64,000 nucleotides of DNA from Pirellulaceae bacterium (GCA_022448315.1 JAKVCA010000015.1:56837-120836), one strand, 5' to 3'. Counted from the first letter of the stretch, positions 1-9,446 are shown. The notes: generated by a model not told the origin, from the letters alone. A program made the numbers and translations.

Positions 1-1335
1 ATCAATCTTCCAAGTGGAAAGCTGAACGTGAATCGGCGTGCGTTCCTGTTGCCAGAATCTGCTGTGGAAACGGACGAGACGATCCAAGCACGCTTGACTC
101 TCGTTTTTGGATCACAACCCCCCAAATACAACCTCGGTCGCTTTCGAATATCGCTGACTCAGGCCGCCGTCGAACAACTCGGGATCCCTGATCCTGCTCG
201 TCTCCGTCTGGACAAAGAAATCAATCGACTGAATCAGGAACGGAACGAGTTAGAGAAGTCCTTCCCGTCCACCATGGTGATGAGGGAGACACCAAAGCCG
301 AGAGATTCATTCGTTCTGATTCGGGGTGATTTTTTGCGGCGCGGTGAGCCGGTTGTTCCCGGAACGCCCGCATTCCTTCCTGACATGGCCGCCTTTGAAA
401 CTCGAGCAACGCGATTGGATCTCGCTCGTTGGTTGGTAGAACCAGAACAGCCTTTGACGCCAAGGGTGAGCGTGAACCGAATCTGGATGAGGCTGATGGG
501 ACGAGGGCTGGTTGAGACGGAGAACGATTTTGGATCTCAGGGGACCCTGCCTACGCATCCGGAGTTACTCGATTGGCTTGGAAGAACCTGGATCAAGGAT
601 GGGTGGTCGAGGAAATCGATACTAAGGAAAATTCTGAACAGTCAGACTTACCAACAAAGTTCCGTGGTGGATCGTGACGCGTTATCCGCGGATCCCAAAA
701 ACCAATGGTGGGCAAGGCAATCGAGAATTCGCGTTGAAGCAGAGGTGGTGCGCGACCTCGCATTGTCCGCAAGTGGATTGCTTGACCACCGTATCGGCGG
801 CCCTGGCGTTTATCCACCTCAACCTTCCGGTGTCTACGCCTTCACTCAGCGACGCGCCTCGTGGCCGACCAGCGAGGGGGCGGATCGCTATCGTCGCGGG
901 ATGTATACCTTCTTCATGCGAAGTGCACCGCATCCCATGCTGACCACCTTTGACTCACCACGATTCAACACCACTTGTACACGGCGGGATCGTTCCAACA
1001 CCCCTTTGCAGTCCCTCACGTTGTCGAATGACCAGTCCATCGTGGAGTTCGCGAGAGGATTTGCAGCACGGATCATGGCGTCGTCTGAAGACGCCTACGA
1101 AAATCGCTTGGCGATGGCTTTCAATATTGCGATGAGTCGGGCACCTTCATTACTCGAGATGGAGAGACTGACGGCTTACTTGGACAAGGTGCTCGACGAC
1201 TTTCGTCAAAAACCTGATGCGGCGAAGGCATTGCTGGGCGTTGACGAGTCGACCGAGAATCTTGAAGAATACGCGGCGTGGACGGCCATCTGTCGCGTGC
1301 TTTTGAACCTCGACGAGTTCATCACAAGAGAGTAG
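1..1335 (+). CDS. DUF1549/DUF1553 (PSD1) cytochrome-type protein, 5' end outside window
   Basis: The frame is open from the left edge to TAG at 1333-1335, so only the C-terminal 444 residues are seen. They match the DUF1553 (PSD1) module that ends large secreted planctomycete proteins. Recognisable segments are PLTPRVSVNRIWMRLMGRG, then THPELLDWL, the core RSNTPLQSLTLSND and the ending LNLDEFITRE. The complete paralogues in this window carry an N-terminal PSCyt1 haem domain and a DUF1549 domain; those must lie upstream here. The next gene, a DUF1501 protein, starts 2 bases after the stop, the usual operon order for this pair. The molecular function is not established. Family assignment is firm; function is unknown. 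Confidence 0.9.
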   Translation: MNLPSGKLNVNRRAFLLPESAVETDETIQARLTLVFGSQPPKYNLGRFRISLTQAAVEQLGIPDPARLRLDKEINRLNQERNELEKSFPSTMVMRETPKPRDSFVLIRGDFLRRGEPVVPGTPAFLPDMAAFETRATRLDLARWLVEPEQPLTPRVSVNRIWMRLMGRGLVETENDFGSQGTLPTHPELLDWLGRTWIKDGWSRKSILRKILNSQTYQQSSVVDRDALSADPKNQWWARQSRIRVEAEVVRDLALSASGLLDHRIGGPGVYPPQPSGVYAFTQRRASWPTSEGADRYRRGMYTFFMRSAPHPMLTTFDSPRFNTTCTRRDRSNTPLQSLTLSNDQSIVEFARGFAARIMASSEDAYENRLAMAFNIAMSRAPSLLEMERLTAYLDKVLDDFRQKPDAAKALLGVDESTENLEEYAAWTAICRVLLNLDEFITRE

Positions 1336-1337
1336 CG

Positions 1338-2822
1338 ATGCAAGACGAACAACGTTTCGGCCCGATTGAAAGTCTGGCCGACGACGCTTCAAACCATAAC
1401 GCTTTGGGTTGGGCCCAACAGCGGCGAAACTTGTTGAAGTCCGCGGGGGTTGGGGTGGGCAGCATGGCCCTCGCCACGTTGCTGGGTCGCGATTCTCTGG
1501 GGGCTGATGAAGCGAATCCCCGGGAAGCGGCGGGGACCGGGCGGCACTTTCCTGCCAAAGCGAAATCGGTCATCTTCCTGTTCATGGCGGGAGGGCCGAG
1601 TCAGTTGGACTTGTTCACAGAAAAAACCGAATTGGCACGGTTGCATGGCGAACCACCGCCAGACAGTTTCCTGGAGGGGAAACGTTTTGCGTTTTTGAAG
1701 GGGACCGAAACTCTGCTTGGAAGTCCCCAGAAATTTCAACGGCATGGAGGTTGTGGCCAGGAGATTAGCCATCTGTTACCCCATCACCGACGAATTGTGG
1801 ACGACGTCTGCTGGTTGCATGGCATGACCACCGATGTCTTCAATCATGGTCCCGCCAAGATTTTTGTGAACACCGGTTCGCCGCAACCCGGCAGGCCCAG
1901 CATGGGGTCTTGGGTCAACTATGGCCTCGGCAGTGAATCGTCCGATCTGCCCGGTTTTGTGGTCCTGCAATCGGGTCCTCGAGGGCCACGGGGCGGCGCG
2001 AGTCTGTGGTCGAGCGGATTTTTACCAACGACCTATCAGGGGGTTCCGTTTCGAAGCGGAAAAGAGCCCATTTTGAACCTGAGCAGTCCTGCGGGAATGG
2101 ATCGTCATCGGGAGGGAGAATTTGTCGATGCGGTTGCCGATCTTAATGAGCTTCGTTTTCAGACGGTTGGCGACCCGGAAATCCAGACGCGAATCGCCGC
2201 TTACGAAATGGCGTACCGCATGCAGGCGAGTGCACCTCAGTTGATGGACTTGTCGCGGGAATCCCAAGAGACGTTGGATGCATATGGTGCTGATCCTTCC
2301 AAGCCCTCCTTCGCGAACAACTGTCTCCTTGCCCGTCGCATGGTGGAATCGGGAGTCCGATTCATTCAGCTCTACCATACGAACTGGGATCATCATGGGG
2401 GTCCCACGGAGAATCTGGAAAAGCACCTTCCTGAAATATGTCGAGAAGTGGATCAGCCGTCAGCCGCGCTGGTTCTCGACTTGAAGCAACGGGGTCTGCT
2501 GGACGACACCATCGTGGTGTGGGGCGGAGAGTTTGGTCGCACCCCGATGGGAGAGGTTCGTCAAACGACCGGACGCGATCACCATATTGATGCGTACACC
2601 ATGTGGGTCGCGGGGGGCGGTTTTCGATCGGGGTTCATTCACGGAAAAACGGATGAGCTGGGCTTGGCACCCATCGAAGATCCCAAGCATGTTCATGATC
2701 TTCAGGCAACTCTCCTGCATCAGCTTGGCTTGGATCATGAACGTCTGACTTATCGATTTCAGGGAAGAGATTTTCGCCTCACCGATGTCCACGGACATGT
2801 ACTCCACGATCTGCTGACTTGA
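1338..2822 (+). CDS. Tat-exported DUF1501 protein
   Basis: A 494-residue DUF1501 protein. A twin-arginine signal lies at residues 29-30 (QQRRNLLK followed by a small hydrophobic stretch), so export of a folded, probably metal-bound protein is expected. DUF1501 is grouped with the alkaline phosphatase/sulfatase fold. Family hallmarks seen are FLFMAGGPSQLDLF near the N-terminus, [17 protein letters not shown] and the ending [16 protein letters not shown]. The ATG at 1338 is chosen over upstream in-frame codons because those lie inside the preceding gene and the Tat signal follows soon after it. It sits 2 bases behind the DUF1553 gene and is surely co-transcribed with it. The substrate is unknown. 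Confidence 0.92.
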   Translation: MQDEQRFGPIESLADDASNHNALGWAQQRRNLLKSAGVGVGSMALATLLGRDSLGADEANPREAAGTGRHFPAKAKSVIFLFMAGGPSQLDLFTEKTELARLHGEPPPDSFLEGKRFAFLKGTETLLGSPQKFQRHGGCGQEISHLLPHHRRIVDDVCWLHGMTTDVFNHGPAKIFVNTGSPQPGRPSMGSWVNYGLGSESSDLPGFVVLQSGPRGPRGGASLWSSGFLPTTYQGVPFRSGKEPILNLSSPAGMDRHREGEFVDAVADLNELRFQTVGDPEIQTRIAAYEMAYRMQASAPQLMDLSRESQETLDAYGADPSKPSFANNCLLARRMVESGVRFIQLYHTNWDHHGGPTENLEKHLPEICREVDQPSAALVLDLKQRGLLDDTIVVWGGEFGRTPMGEVRQTTGRDHHIDAYTMWVAGGGFRSGFIHGKTDELGLAPIEDPKHVHDLQATLLHQLGLDHERLTYRFQGRDFRLTDVHGHVLHDLLT

Positions 2823-2838
2823 TGCAGGCGATTGGGGC

Positions 2839-2895
2839 ACGTGGCAAGCATGCCACGTTGCGAGCCTGCCTTGTCGCGAGCATAGCTTGTCGCGA
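2839..2895. repeat. Hairpin and degenerate 16-bp tandem repeat between convergent genes
   Basis: A perfect 8-bp inverted repeat (ACGTGGCA, loop AGCA, TGCCACGT) occupies 2839-2858 between the ends of two convergent DUF1501 genes. It overlaps three degenerate 16-base units at 2844-2859, 2860-2875 and 2876-2891; the last two agree at 13 of 16 positions. The ten-base word CTTGTCGCGA occurs at 2870 and 2886. No T-run follows on either strand, so a classical terminator is not obvious. It may still end transcription from both sides, or belong to a dispersed intergenic repeat family. Confidence 0.55.
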
Positions 2896-2930
2896 TTTTC
2901 GAGGTCCGATGCCATCCGCCGGGCGAGTGA

Positions 2931-4370
2931 TCAGGTGAGTCCTGAGATCGGCTTGTCGTGGTACACCGGCATGGGGCGGTCGAGTAGATCCGCCCAGGTG
3001 GACTGTGGAGGAATCCCCAGGGACCGATAGATCGTGGCGGCCAGATTTTCGGGTGTAACGGGCTGGTCGACTGGACTGCCGCCAAGGGCATCCGTGCTAC
3101 CGATGACGCGGCCACCCTGAATTCCACCGCCAGCAAGCAGAATCGATTGAACCTCTCCCCAGTGGTCCCTGCCCGGAAGTGCATAATGCTGAGGCAGATG
3201 GGAAATCGTGGGCGTTCTTCCAAATTCACCCGCCATGACGACTAAAGTGTCGTCGAGTAATCCTCGGTCGGTCAGATCATCCAGAAGTGCGGAAACCGAC
3301 TGGTCCATGGGGGGGAGCAGATAGTTTTTGAGGTTCGGAAACGCGTTCCCATGAGTGTCCCAGGTTTCATTATTGCCAAGATTGACCTGAACCAGACCCA
3401 CGCCTGCTTCGACAAGGCGACGTGCCAGAAGGAGCGACCAACCGAAGGTGTGGTGACCGTACCGTTCCAGCGTTTTTTCATCTGCTTCGGTCACATTGAA
3501 CAGCTGACCCATTTCAGTGTCCGCCAGCATCGAAAGGGCTCGCTGTTGGAAACGATCAAAGCTGTCGACTTCCGCAAGTTTTTCAAGATCAACTTGCTGC
3601 TGTTGGATCTGTTCAAGAAGTTTGCTTCGATCCGAAAAATGATCTTGCGAGATCGCTTCAGGGAGTTGCAGGCTTGGGAGTTGGAAGCGAAGCGAGTCCG
3701 GATTCTCCTCGCCTCGCTGGTGATGGAATCCGTATTCTGGCCAAGCTCCATAAGTGGCCGCATTAAATCGGCAACACTCAAGGAAGTAGGGATCTCGTTG
3801 CGGCCCCATGGTCCCTGCGAATTGCCCAGGGATCACCCGCCCCGTCCGATGGATCAATTTTTCTGGAAGGACAATGGCGGGGGGAAGATTGTTCTTAGGC
3901 GCGGTCGCATCACTCGCAATCGCGGCGATCGAGGGATGGTCCGTGGGCTTCGGCGCCTGTGGGTTGAATCCCGTAGGCATCTCGGTTCGTCCCGAGAGAA
4001 TGGCCATATGGCCCTGAGAATGCTCATTGTAAGGGTGGGTCAAACTTCGGACGACCGACCAGCGATCACTTCTTTGAGCCAGTTGGGGAAGGTGCTCACA
4101 AATGCGATAACCCGGCGTCCGCGTTGCGATCGTGCCAAACTCACCACGTATATCCGAGGAGGCCAGCGGTTTGGGATCGAAACTCTCGTGCTGCGCCAGT
4201 CCCCCTGACAGGAAGATGAAAATCACGCTTTTGCCAGTCGATTCGGTTTCCGCTCGCAATCGATCGAGTTGCGGCATACCTAAACCAAGCAGGCTGACTG
4301 CACCCGCCTGAATCCACTGTCGGCGACTCAAGGAAGGGTGAGAAAAACTGGGTGAAGCTTGGGGACGCAT
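2931..4370 (-). CDS. Tat-exported DUF1501 protein, unpaired
   Basis: A 479-residue DUF1501 protein of the subgroup with FLSGGLAQHESFDPK instead of the GGPSQ form. The start at 4370 is preferred to 4400 because GGGAG lies 8 bases before it and it places SRRQWIQAG, a Tat motif, at residues 15-23. C-terminal hallmarks include MAGEFGRTPT, GRDHWG and an ending that covers the NLAATIYRSLGI segment. Unlike the other four DUF1501 genes here it has no cytochrome (PSCyt/DUF1553) partner beside it. It is a single gene facing the previous DUF1501 gene. Fold and export are well supported; the reaction is unknown. Confidence 0.9.
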   Translation of the reverse strand: MRPQASPSFSHPSLSRRQWIQAGAVSLLGLGMPQLDRLRAETESTGKSVIFIFLSGGLAQHESFDPKPLASSDIRGEFGTIATRTPGYRICEHLPQLAQRSDRWSVVRSLTHPYNEHSQGHMAILSGRTEMPTGFNPQAPKPTDHPSIAAIASDATAPKNNLPPAIVLPEKLIHRTGRVIPGQFAGTMGPQRDPYFLECCRFNAATYGAWPEYGFHHQRGEENPDSLRFQLPSLQLPEAISQDHFSDRSKLLEQIQQQQVDLEKLAEVDSFDRFQQRALSMLADTEMGQLFNVTEADEKTLERYGHHTFGWSLLLARRLVEAGVGLVQVNLGNNETWDTHGNAFPNLKNYLLPPMDQSVSALLDDLTDRGLLDDTLVVMAGEFGRTPTISHLPQHYALPGRDHWGEVQSILLAGGGIQGGRVIGSTDALGGSPVDQPVTPENLAATIYRSLGIPPQSTWADLLDRPMPVYHDKPISGLT

Positions 4371-4641
4371 CGCCTTGTCTCCCGCTTTGAGGGCGGACAC
4401 CGTTCGTCAGAAGGAACTTCCTACTGCAGGCCAATTTGTCGAGCCTCGAAACCTCATGGCTCGTCATTCCTCTCCGGATCGTACCGGACCATCTTCGTAG
4501 TATCGGCGAAACCAAGGCGCGTCGCAAACTAAAATCAGCGATGAGTGCGGAGGATGCCGCCGAAGACGGGTTCTTCACGTGAGATCGTCATCCAGTTGAG
4601 CCGTTCATCCCTCCCGCTCTGGAGCCAAGCGACCTCTTGAA

Positions 4642-5163
4642 TCAGGCTGCGGCCAGTCCCATGACCCTCCGCCATGCACTCAATTGGCCCAAGTGAATCA
4701 TGCAGTGGCCCCCGACATAAAACGCGGTCATGGACCCTAGCGTGGGGAATAATTCGCGAAGCCGACCGGGGGTCGGATTGTCTCTTGCGAGGACGGTATC
4801 TGACGCGTTCCGGATGTCTTCAAGGACCTGACGGTATCCGCCGAAAAATGCGTCCACAATGACGTCGCGAGATGGATAGAGGGTTTGTTCGGGATCGTCA
4901 ACGCACTGGGCATCTTTTGAAAAGAGGTTTTCGAAACCCTCGGGAAGGTCCATCGGGTCACCGCCAAGGTTGGCGATGATCTTGGGGGCGTACAGGCTAA
5001 GGTGCCCGTAAATGAACGCTGGGTGGTTCGACTGAATCACCTGTTCCCCGACGTAAGGCAACCTCCCAAACTGATCGTTGTCGATGCCTGCGAGGAGTCG
5101 CTCTGCGTAACCGATGCTCAACGAGAGAGAATCACCAATGACATTTCCAAGCGTGTTGTCCAT
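4642..5163 (-). CDS. DinB-like helical-bundle protein
   Basis: A 173-residue cytoplasmic protein of the DinB/YfiT four-helix-bundle superfamily. The histidine pattern of the family is visible: one in SNHPAFIYGHLS near residues 47-54, and a pair in GGHCMIHLGQLSAWRR near the C-terminus, together a likely divalent metal site. DinB-like proteins include thiol-dependent transferases and many members without a known role. An AGGAAG Shine-Dalgarno lies about 10 bases before the ATG. It is followed by a membrane-protein gene on the same strand further upstream (5239-6147), but no common function is evident. Confidence 0.75.
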   Translation of the reverse strand: MDNTLGNVIGDSLSLSIGYAERLLAGIDNDQFGRLPYVGEQVIQSNHPAFIYGHLSLYAPKIIANLGGDPMDLPEGFENLFSKDAQCVDDPEQTLYPSRDVIVDAFFGGYRQVLEDIRNASDTVLARDNPTPGRLRELFPTLGSMTAFYVGGHCMIHLGQLSAWRRVMGLAAA

Positions 5164-5238
5164 TCAATTTTCTTCCTGCTGTCGTCGTTCAGTCCCTCTC
5201 CGCAAATCTGCTTTCACGATTCGTCGATGAGGCAAAGC

Positions 5239-6147
5239 CTACTCGTCATCATCGGCGCCGGCAAACTGATCGTCAAACGCGTCTCCCATGATTTCCACTT
5301 CCTGCGCATTCAGCAGGTTCGTGGCGATCTGTTCAACGACGGGACCACCAGGCATGTTCGGGAATTCGTGGGATGCAATCCGGTTACTTTTGGAGTTGAG
5401 ATTCAGTCGGCAGGCAAAACCAAGAATCGCCTCATTGAGGTCATCAAAGTCAGGCACCACACTGAAACTGGCCCGCGTATCTTTGGGGCTGCGGGAGGCA
5501 AAGTTCCAGACCTGAACGTAGTTCCCCTCGATCTTCAACACATGATGCAGGTTCATGCGAATCCAAACGATGAGATAGACCACAAGAATGCCAATGCTCA
5601 TGGCAAAGACAAACTGCCGGGGGAAAGTTTTCAAATCAAAGAAGGCGAAGAAACTGCCAAGAACACTCAGGAAGGGAATGTCCTGTTTGTCGACCGCCCA
5701 ACCCAGCATGGCGAGAAGCGCGAAGATAACGACGATGACGCCGAACCAAGCTCCCCCTTTGAAGTCGAGTCCCACAGTGACGAACGTGAACAAGAGCAGG
5801 CCTATATACAGCCATGCCATCGGTGGTGAGGAATGACCGGCTTGTTCCAAGAAGTAATCGATTACGCTGAAAAGCAGACCCCAGATGCCCGCCATGTAAA
5901 AGTAGATGAACTCCGGCCCGGAAATGACTCGGAGTCGCCCCGTCTTTTCGGCTCGAACGCAGGCTGCGAGGTTCTGAACCATCGCCGGTGAGTATAGAAT
6001 GCCAAAAGCCATGAAGACGATCTTCATCGGTAGAGGCAGCTTGAGATAGAAGCTCAGAAATAAACCCAACATGCGATGACGTCGTTTTTGTTCTTCACGT
6101 GCAAGTGCATGCTCTTTAGCAAGATTTGAACTTTTCTCGTCACTCAT
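5239..6147 (-). CDS. Hypothetical multi-span membrane protein
   Basis: A 302-residue protein I do not recognise. A charged N-terminus (AREEQKRRHR) is followed by about five or six hydrophobic spans between residues 28 and 200, for example KIVFMAFGILYSPAMV, WLYIGLLLFTFVTVGL and FAMSIGILVVYLIVWI. A soluble acidic C-terminal domain of about 100 residues follows, ending GADDDE. Start choice is firm: GGGAGGAG lies 6 bases before the ATG. The C-terminal domain probably faces the cytoplasm, but that is inference. Confidence 0.75.
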   Translation of the reverse strand: MSDEKSSNLAKEHALAREEQKRRHRMLGLFLSFYLKLPLPMKIVFMAFGILYSPAMVQNLAACVRAEKTGRLRVISGPEFIYFYMAGIWGLLFSVIDYFLEQAGHSSPPMAWLYIGLLLFTFVTVGLDFKGGAWFGVIVVIFALLAMLGWAVDKQDIPFLSVLGSFFAFFDLKTFPRQFVFAMSIGILVVYLIVWIRMNLHHVLKIEGNYVQVWNFASRSPKDTRASFSVVPDFDDLNEAILGFACRLNLNSKSNRIASHEFPNMPGGPVVEQIATNLLNAQEVEIMGDAFDDQFAGADDDE

Positions 6148-6334
6148 CGAAGGCTCCTCCCATCAAGGATTGATCGAACCTCCGCATGTTAACCCGTGGA
6201 ATACGCTGCGTAAATTGTGGACTAGGGAAAATAGGGTAGTACGAACGTGGCTCGATGGAATCCAGATCCAAAGGATCCAAATCCGCCCACATCGGAGGCA
6301 TAACCCCACGGTTGCAAATTGGGGGGAGGCCCAT
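6140..6334 (-). CDS. Possible small protein overlapping the next gene
   Basis: A 64-codon frame whose stop overlaps the start of the membrane-protein gene by 8 bases, a spacing seen in coupled genes. The second half (WADLDPLDLDSIEPRSYY and after) has a plausible amino-acid composition. Its start is unclear: ATG at 6334, or the later methionines 12 and 15. No strong ribosome site precedes any of them. It could be a real small gene coupled to its neighbour, or chance. I give it low weight. Confidence 0.25.
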   Translation of the reverse strand: MGLPPICNRGVMPPMWADLDPLDLDSIEPRSYYPIFPSPQFTQRIPRVNMRRFDQSLMGGAFDE

Positions 6335-6434
6335 GAGAAACGAGCCAGCGAGATGAACTTGCTGGCCCGTTCTTCAAAGTTTGAGTTCTTTCACCGAGGG
6401 ACTCAGAGGCCTTCGAGATCACATTTTTCGCGAA

Positions 6435-8903
6435 TCACGGCGCTGTGGATTTCGGCGAGTTGTTGGGATCAAGCACGATTTTGATTGCTTGGGTGAGCTC
6501 TGCAAGGTGAGCCTGAGTCACCGCGTCCGAACCCGGCTTTTTGTTGAGCATTCGCAAAATTTTCTTAAGTTGAACCATGCAGAGGCCCGGTACATCCGAA
6601 GCGGCTGAGGACTGCTCAACTTTATCGGCCAGCATTTCCACATGCGTTCGTTGCAGGTTGCGGCGATAGAGGTCAACGGATACCTCTTCGGCCTTCAGCT
6701 CCGACCAGATTCCATGGGTCAGGTCGTTCAGAAGTTGCTCCGGACGATAGACGGTTTCTTCGCCTTCGGAGTCGGCAACCCGCTGGACCTGTTCGGCCAT
6801 CCGATCCAGCCGGCTGGTCCGCATCAACGACGAGAGGATGGAGCGTTGGCTGGAAAGGATTCGATCCGCCGCTCCACTGGTTTCCAGTCGAAGGGTGATC
6901 TGGGGCGAAATCAGTTTGGGATTGGTCTTGAAAGTCTGCTGGATCAGGAACTGGACCGCCTCTTTTTGTCGACCTGCGGCAATGGGGTAGTAGATCTGAT
7001 CCGCATCCCCGTAGAACAGATTGATTTCTTCGTAGCCGCCCACAATCGCGGTCACGTGCATCAGCTCACGGGTTCTCTGAGACAACAGCTGGCTGTACAT
7101 GTTGTTCAGCAGATCGTAATCTTCGCCCTTCCGCGCGCAAGCCTCAACCAGATAATTAGCGACTCGATCGATGTTTTTCATGCCAAGGACTGTGGCCGCC
7201 AGAGAGTCACTGCCGAGATCTTCCGTTTGGCGCGTCGGATCCTCGCTGGGGTCTGCATTTCCAAATCGCAATACCGGATTTTCCTTTTGCTCCGCCACCA
7301 GTGCTGCCTGACCTTCTTTCTCCTTTTCGGCGGAAACGTACTGGCCGTAGCCCCATTTCACTGCAAAGAAGTCATAGGGACCTACCACGGGAATCAATGT
7401 GGCACCATCGCCGGGTTGTGCCACATAGTTGAAGCGTCCGTAATCCATGATCGAAGCTTCTGTTCCATACTTCTTTGTGAATTCTGCACTGCGTAGCTCA
7501 TCGACCGTGTAGTGAGATGATGCTTTCATGTTGTGGGGAAACCCGATGGAGTGTCCGACTTCATGTGCCACGATGTAGGCCAACAACTCGCCTATCAATT
7601 CGTCCGGCATTGGAAGTTTTTGGGCGCGAGGGTCGTTGGGAGATGCCTGGACGAAATACCAGTCTCGGGCCAGTTTCATGACGTTGTGGTAGATGCGTAC
7701 ATCCGCTTCCAAAATCTCTCCCGTCCGTGGGTCGTGAACGTGGGGCCCAAACGCGTTTTCGGTCATGGATGGAAGCCAGCGAATGGTCGAGATGCGGGAG
7801 TCTTCTGGGTCCCAATCAGGATCTTCGTTTGCCGAAGGTGCGAGTTTGCCAATGATGGCATTTTTGAACCCCGCCTCTTCAAAGGCGGGTTGCCACATTT
7901 CAATTCCTTTTTTTACATACGGTTTCCATTTCTCGGGCACACCTCGACCCACGTAGAAAACGATGGGTTTCACGACTTCAGAAACTTCAGCCTCAGGATC
8001 TGATTTCTCAACTCGCCAACGGGTGATGTAGCGAACCGATTCAACTTGGTGGTCGGAGTCGTCTGCAAAATCCTGGAAACCCACAGTGAAGAACCCGACT
8101 CTCGGATCGAAAACACGTGGGGTCATGGGGTCTTCGGGAAGCTGCCGCATACTGTGGTGCAGCACCGCGGTGATCGAAGACTGGGTGGGATCTCGACGGA
8201 TGTCATTACCGCCCCGTCCTCCAAAGATCGAACTTGACGACGAACTCAATGAGTAGGTGGCGAGAACTTCGACATTGATGTTTTCAGGAAAGGATTTGAC
8301 TTCCTCGATGAAACTGCGATTGGTGTCCATGTTGCCCGCGCTGAGTAAGCGTTTGGCACTGAATTCTGTAACATCGGACTTGAACAGGCTGGTGACGTTG
8401 ATGACGGGGCGTTGATCCGGCCCCCAGGCATCCACCGAGAAAACTTTAACGATGGGCGCGACGCTCGTCGCTCGAACGGCGTCGGTGATTGGATCTTCAA
8501 TTTCGGCACGAATCGAATACTTGACGTCCCGGAGCAGTACTTTTTCGCCCCGAAGTTCCCAGCGAACGACGCGGTCTCCAACCGGCATGCCCGCGTAACT
8601 GAAGCCGGCTTGGGTTTGTTCCAGAGAGGTCACCCAAAGCATGTCTTTGTTTAACTTTTCGATGGGAATTTCATAAAAGACTTTGCCGTCAAGTTGGTGG
8701 ATAATAAACAGTCCGGCCTGTGTTTCCGCGTCTTCCGTGATCACCTCGTCGTATGGCTTGACCGAAGAATTGGAACTTTTCGAGGGGCCTGAATCAGCCT
8801 TGGAGGGTGCTCCGCCCCCTCGACGCTGAGCGAATGCGTCGTCGGGGAGCAATGCTCCAGTTGCGGTCAGCAATGCGATCGCGATCGAAAGTAAGCGTTT
8901 CAT
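6435..8903 (-). CDS. Secreted zinc metalloprotease (DUF5117/DUF5118 family)
   Basis: An 822-residue secreted protein with a Sec signal peptide (MKRLLSIAIALLTATGALL, cleavage probably after DAFA). The extended zinc motif HEVGHSIGFPH lies at residues 447-457, giving the H-E-x-x-H-x-x-G-x-x-H pattern of metzincin-like proteases. The flanks match the long bacterial family built from DUF5118, DUF5117 and a zincin (DUF4953-like) domain, with the C-terminal part helical. A basic, Gly/Ser-rich linker (QRRGGGAPSK) follows the signal. AGGAG precedes the ATG. It is a single gene. Likely role: extracytoplasmic protein or peptide hydrolysis; substrate unknown. Confidence 0.88.
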   Translation of the reverse strand: MKRLLSIAIALLTATGALLPDDAFAQRRGGGAPSKADSGPSKSSNSSVKPYDEVITEDAETQAGLFIIHQLDGKVFYEIPIEKLNKDMLWVTSLEQTQAGFSYAGMPVGDRVVRWELRGEKVLLRDVKYSIRAEIEDPITDAVRATSVAPIVKVFSVDAWGPDQRPVINVTSLFKSDVTEFSAKRLLSAGNMDTNRSFIEEVKSFPENINVEVLATYSLSSSSSSIFGGRGGNDIRRDPTQSSITAVLHHSMRQLPEDPMTPRVFDPRVGFFTVGFQDFADDSDHQVESVRYITRWRVEKSDPEAEVSEVVKPIVFYVGRGVPEKWKPYVKKGIEMWQPAFEEAGFKNAIIGKLAPSANEDPDWDPEDSRISTIRWLPSMTENAFGPHVHDPRTGEILEADVRIYHNVMKLARDWYFVQASPNDPRAQKLPMPDELIGELLAYIVAHEVGHSIGFPHNMKASSHYTVDELRSAEFTKKYGTEASIMDYGRFNYVAQPGDGATLIPVVGPYDFFAVKWGYGQYVSAEKEKEGQAALVAEQKENPVLRFGNADPSEDPTRQTEDLGSDSLAATVLGMKNIDRVANYLVEACARKGEDYDLLNNMYSQLLSQRTRELMHVTAIVGGYEEINLFYGDADQIYYPIAAGRQKEAVQFLIQQTFKTNPKLISPQITLRLETSGAADRILSSQRSILSSLMRTSRLDRMAEQVQRVADSEGEETVYRPEQLLNDLTHGIWSELKAEEVSVDLYRRNLQRTHVEMLADKVEQSSAASDVPGLCMVQLKKILRMLNKKPGSDAVTQAHLAELTQAIKIVLDPNNSPKSTAP

Positions 8904-9446
8904 CGGGTTACCGGCTCCTGGTTAAATACAGATTGAATGCAACCGCGGTGACGATTTGATCCCTTGGGATGCAAAATCGGCGATTCCATGATTAGATAGT
9001 CTAGCTCAACCTTTGAGGTTGGTACTCCGTCCGGGCGATGCCGGGCCGTCCGATTTTGAGACTTCGGCTGGCAATGCAAGGCATGTCGCCGCTTAAAAAC
9101 AAAGGCGTTACAAAACTGAGACGAAAGGTTGGGTTCGTCAGTCGAACTTCAAGGAACCCCCGCAAACCGAGCCATCCCATAAAATCAGCGTGATCTGAAC
9201 AACCGATTCATCGTTGACCGGATAACCGTCTCTTTGGATTGGTCGTCTTAGCAAGAGGCTCACCCCCGAAGTGGAATTTGCCCCGTTGATCTTGGGCCTC
9301 GCTCTTGGGTGTCAATGCTGGTGACTGCCCGGGTTTCACATTAAACTCGCAATGTGAAACGAGGATGCAGGTTTTGATTTCCGTCACCCAGCGTGAATCG
9401 TTGAAGGACCTTGGCCCATTTTCTAAAAGTTGCGGGGAGGCTCGGC
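8904..9446. other. Divergent intergenic region of 543 bases
   Basis: This stretch separates the metalloprotease (minus) from the amidohydrolase (plus) and should hold both promoters. I see no convincing reading frame. The one clear structure is the 10-bp inverted repeat at 9333-9360, listed separately. Confidence 0.6.
9333..9360 (+). promoter_or_regulatory. Perfect 10-bp inverted repeat upstream of the amidohydrolase gene
   Basis: GTTTCACATT (9333-9342), an 8-base loop, then AATGTGAAAC (9351-9360), with no mismatch. It ends 86 bases before the amidohydrolase start. No T-run follows, so it is more likely an operator or a 5' leader hairpin than a terminator. The half-site TTTCACA resembles common dimeric-regulator sites, but I cannot name the regulator. 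Confidence 0.55.

Noticed and set aside
3351-4208. 285-codon plus-strand frame antisense to the DUF1501 gene
   Set aside because: It mirrors the codon pattern of a clear DUF1501 gene on the other strand and has no recognisable motifs.
6642-7496. 284-codon plus-strand frame inside the metalloprotease gene
   Set aside because: Antisense to a gene with a signal peptide and an intact zinc motif; composition is that of a shadow frame.
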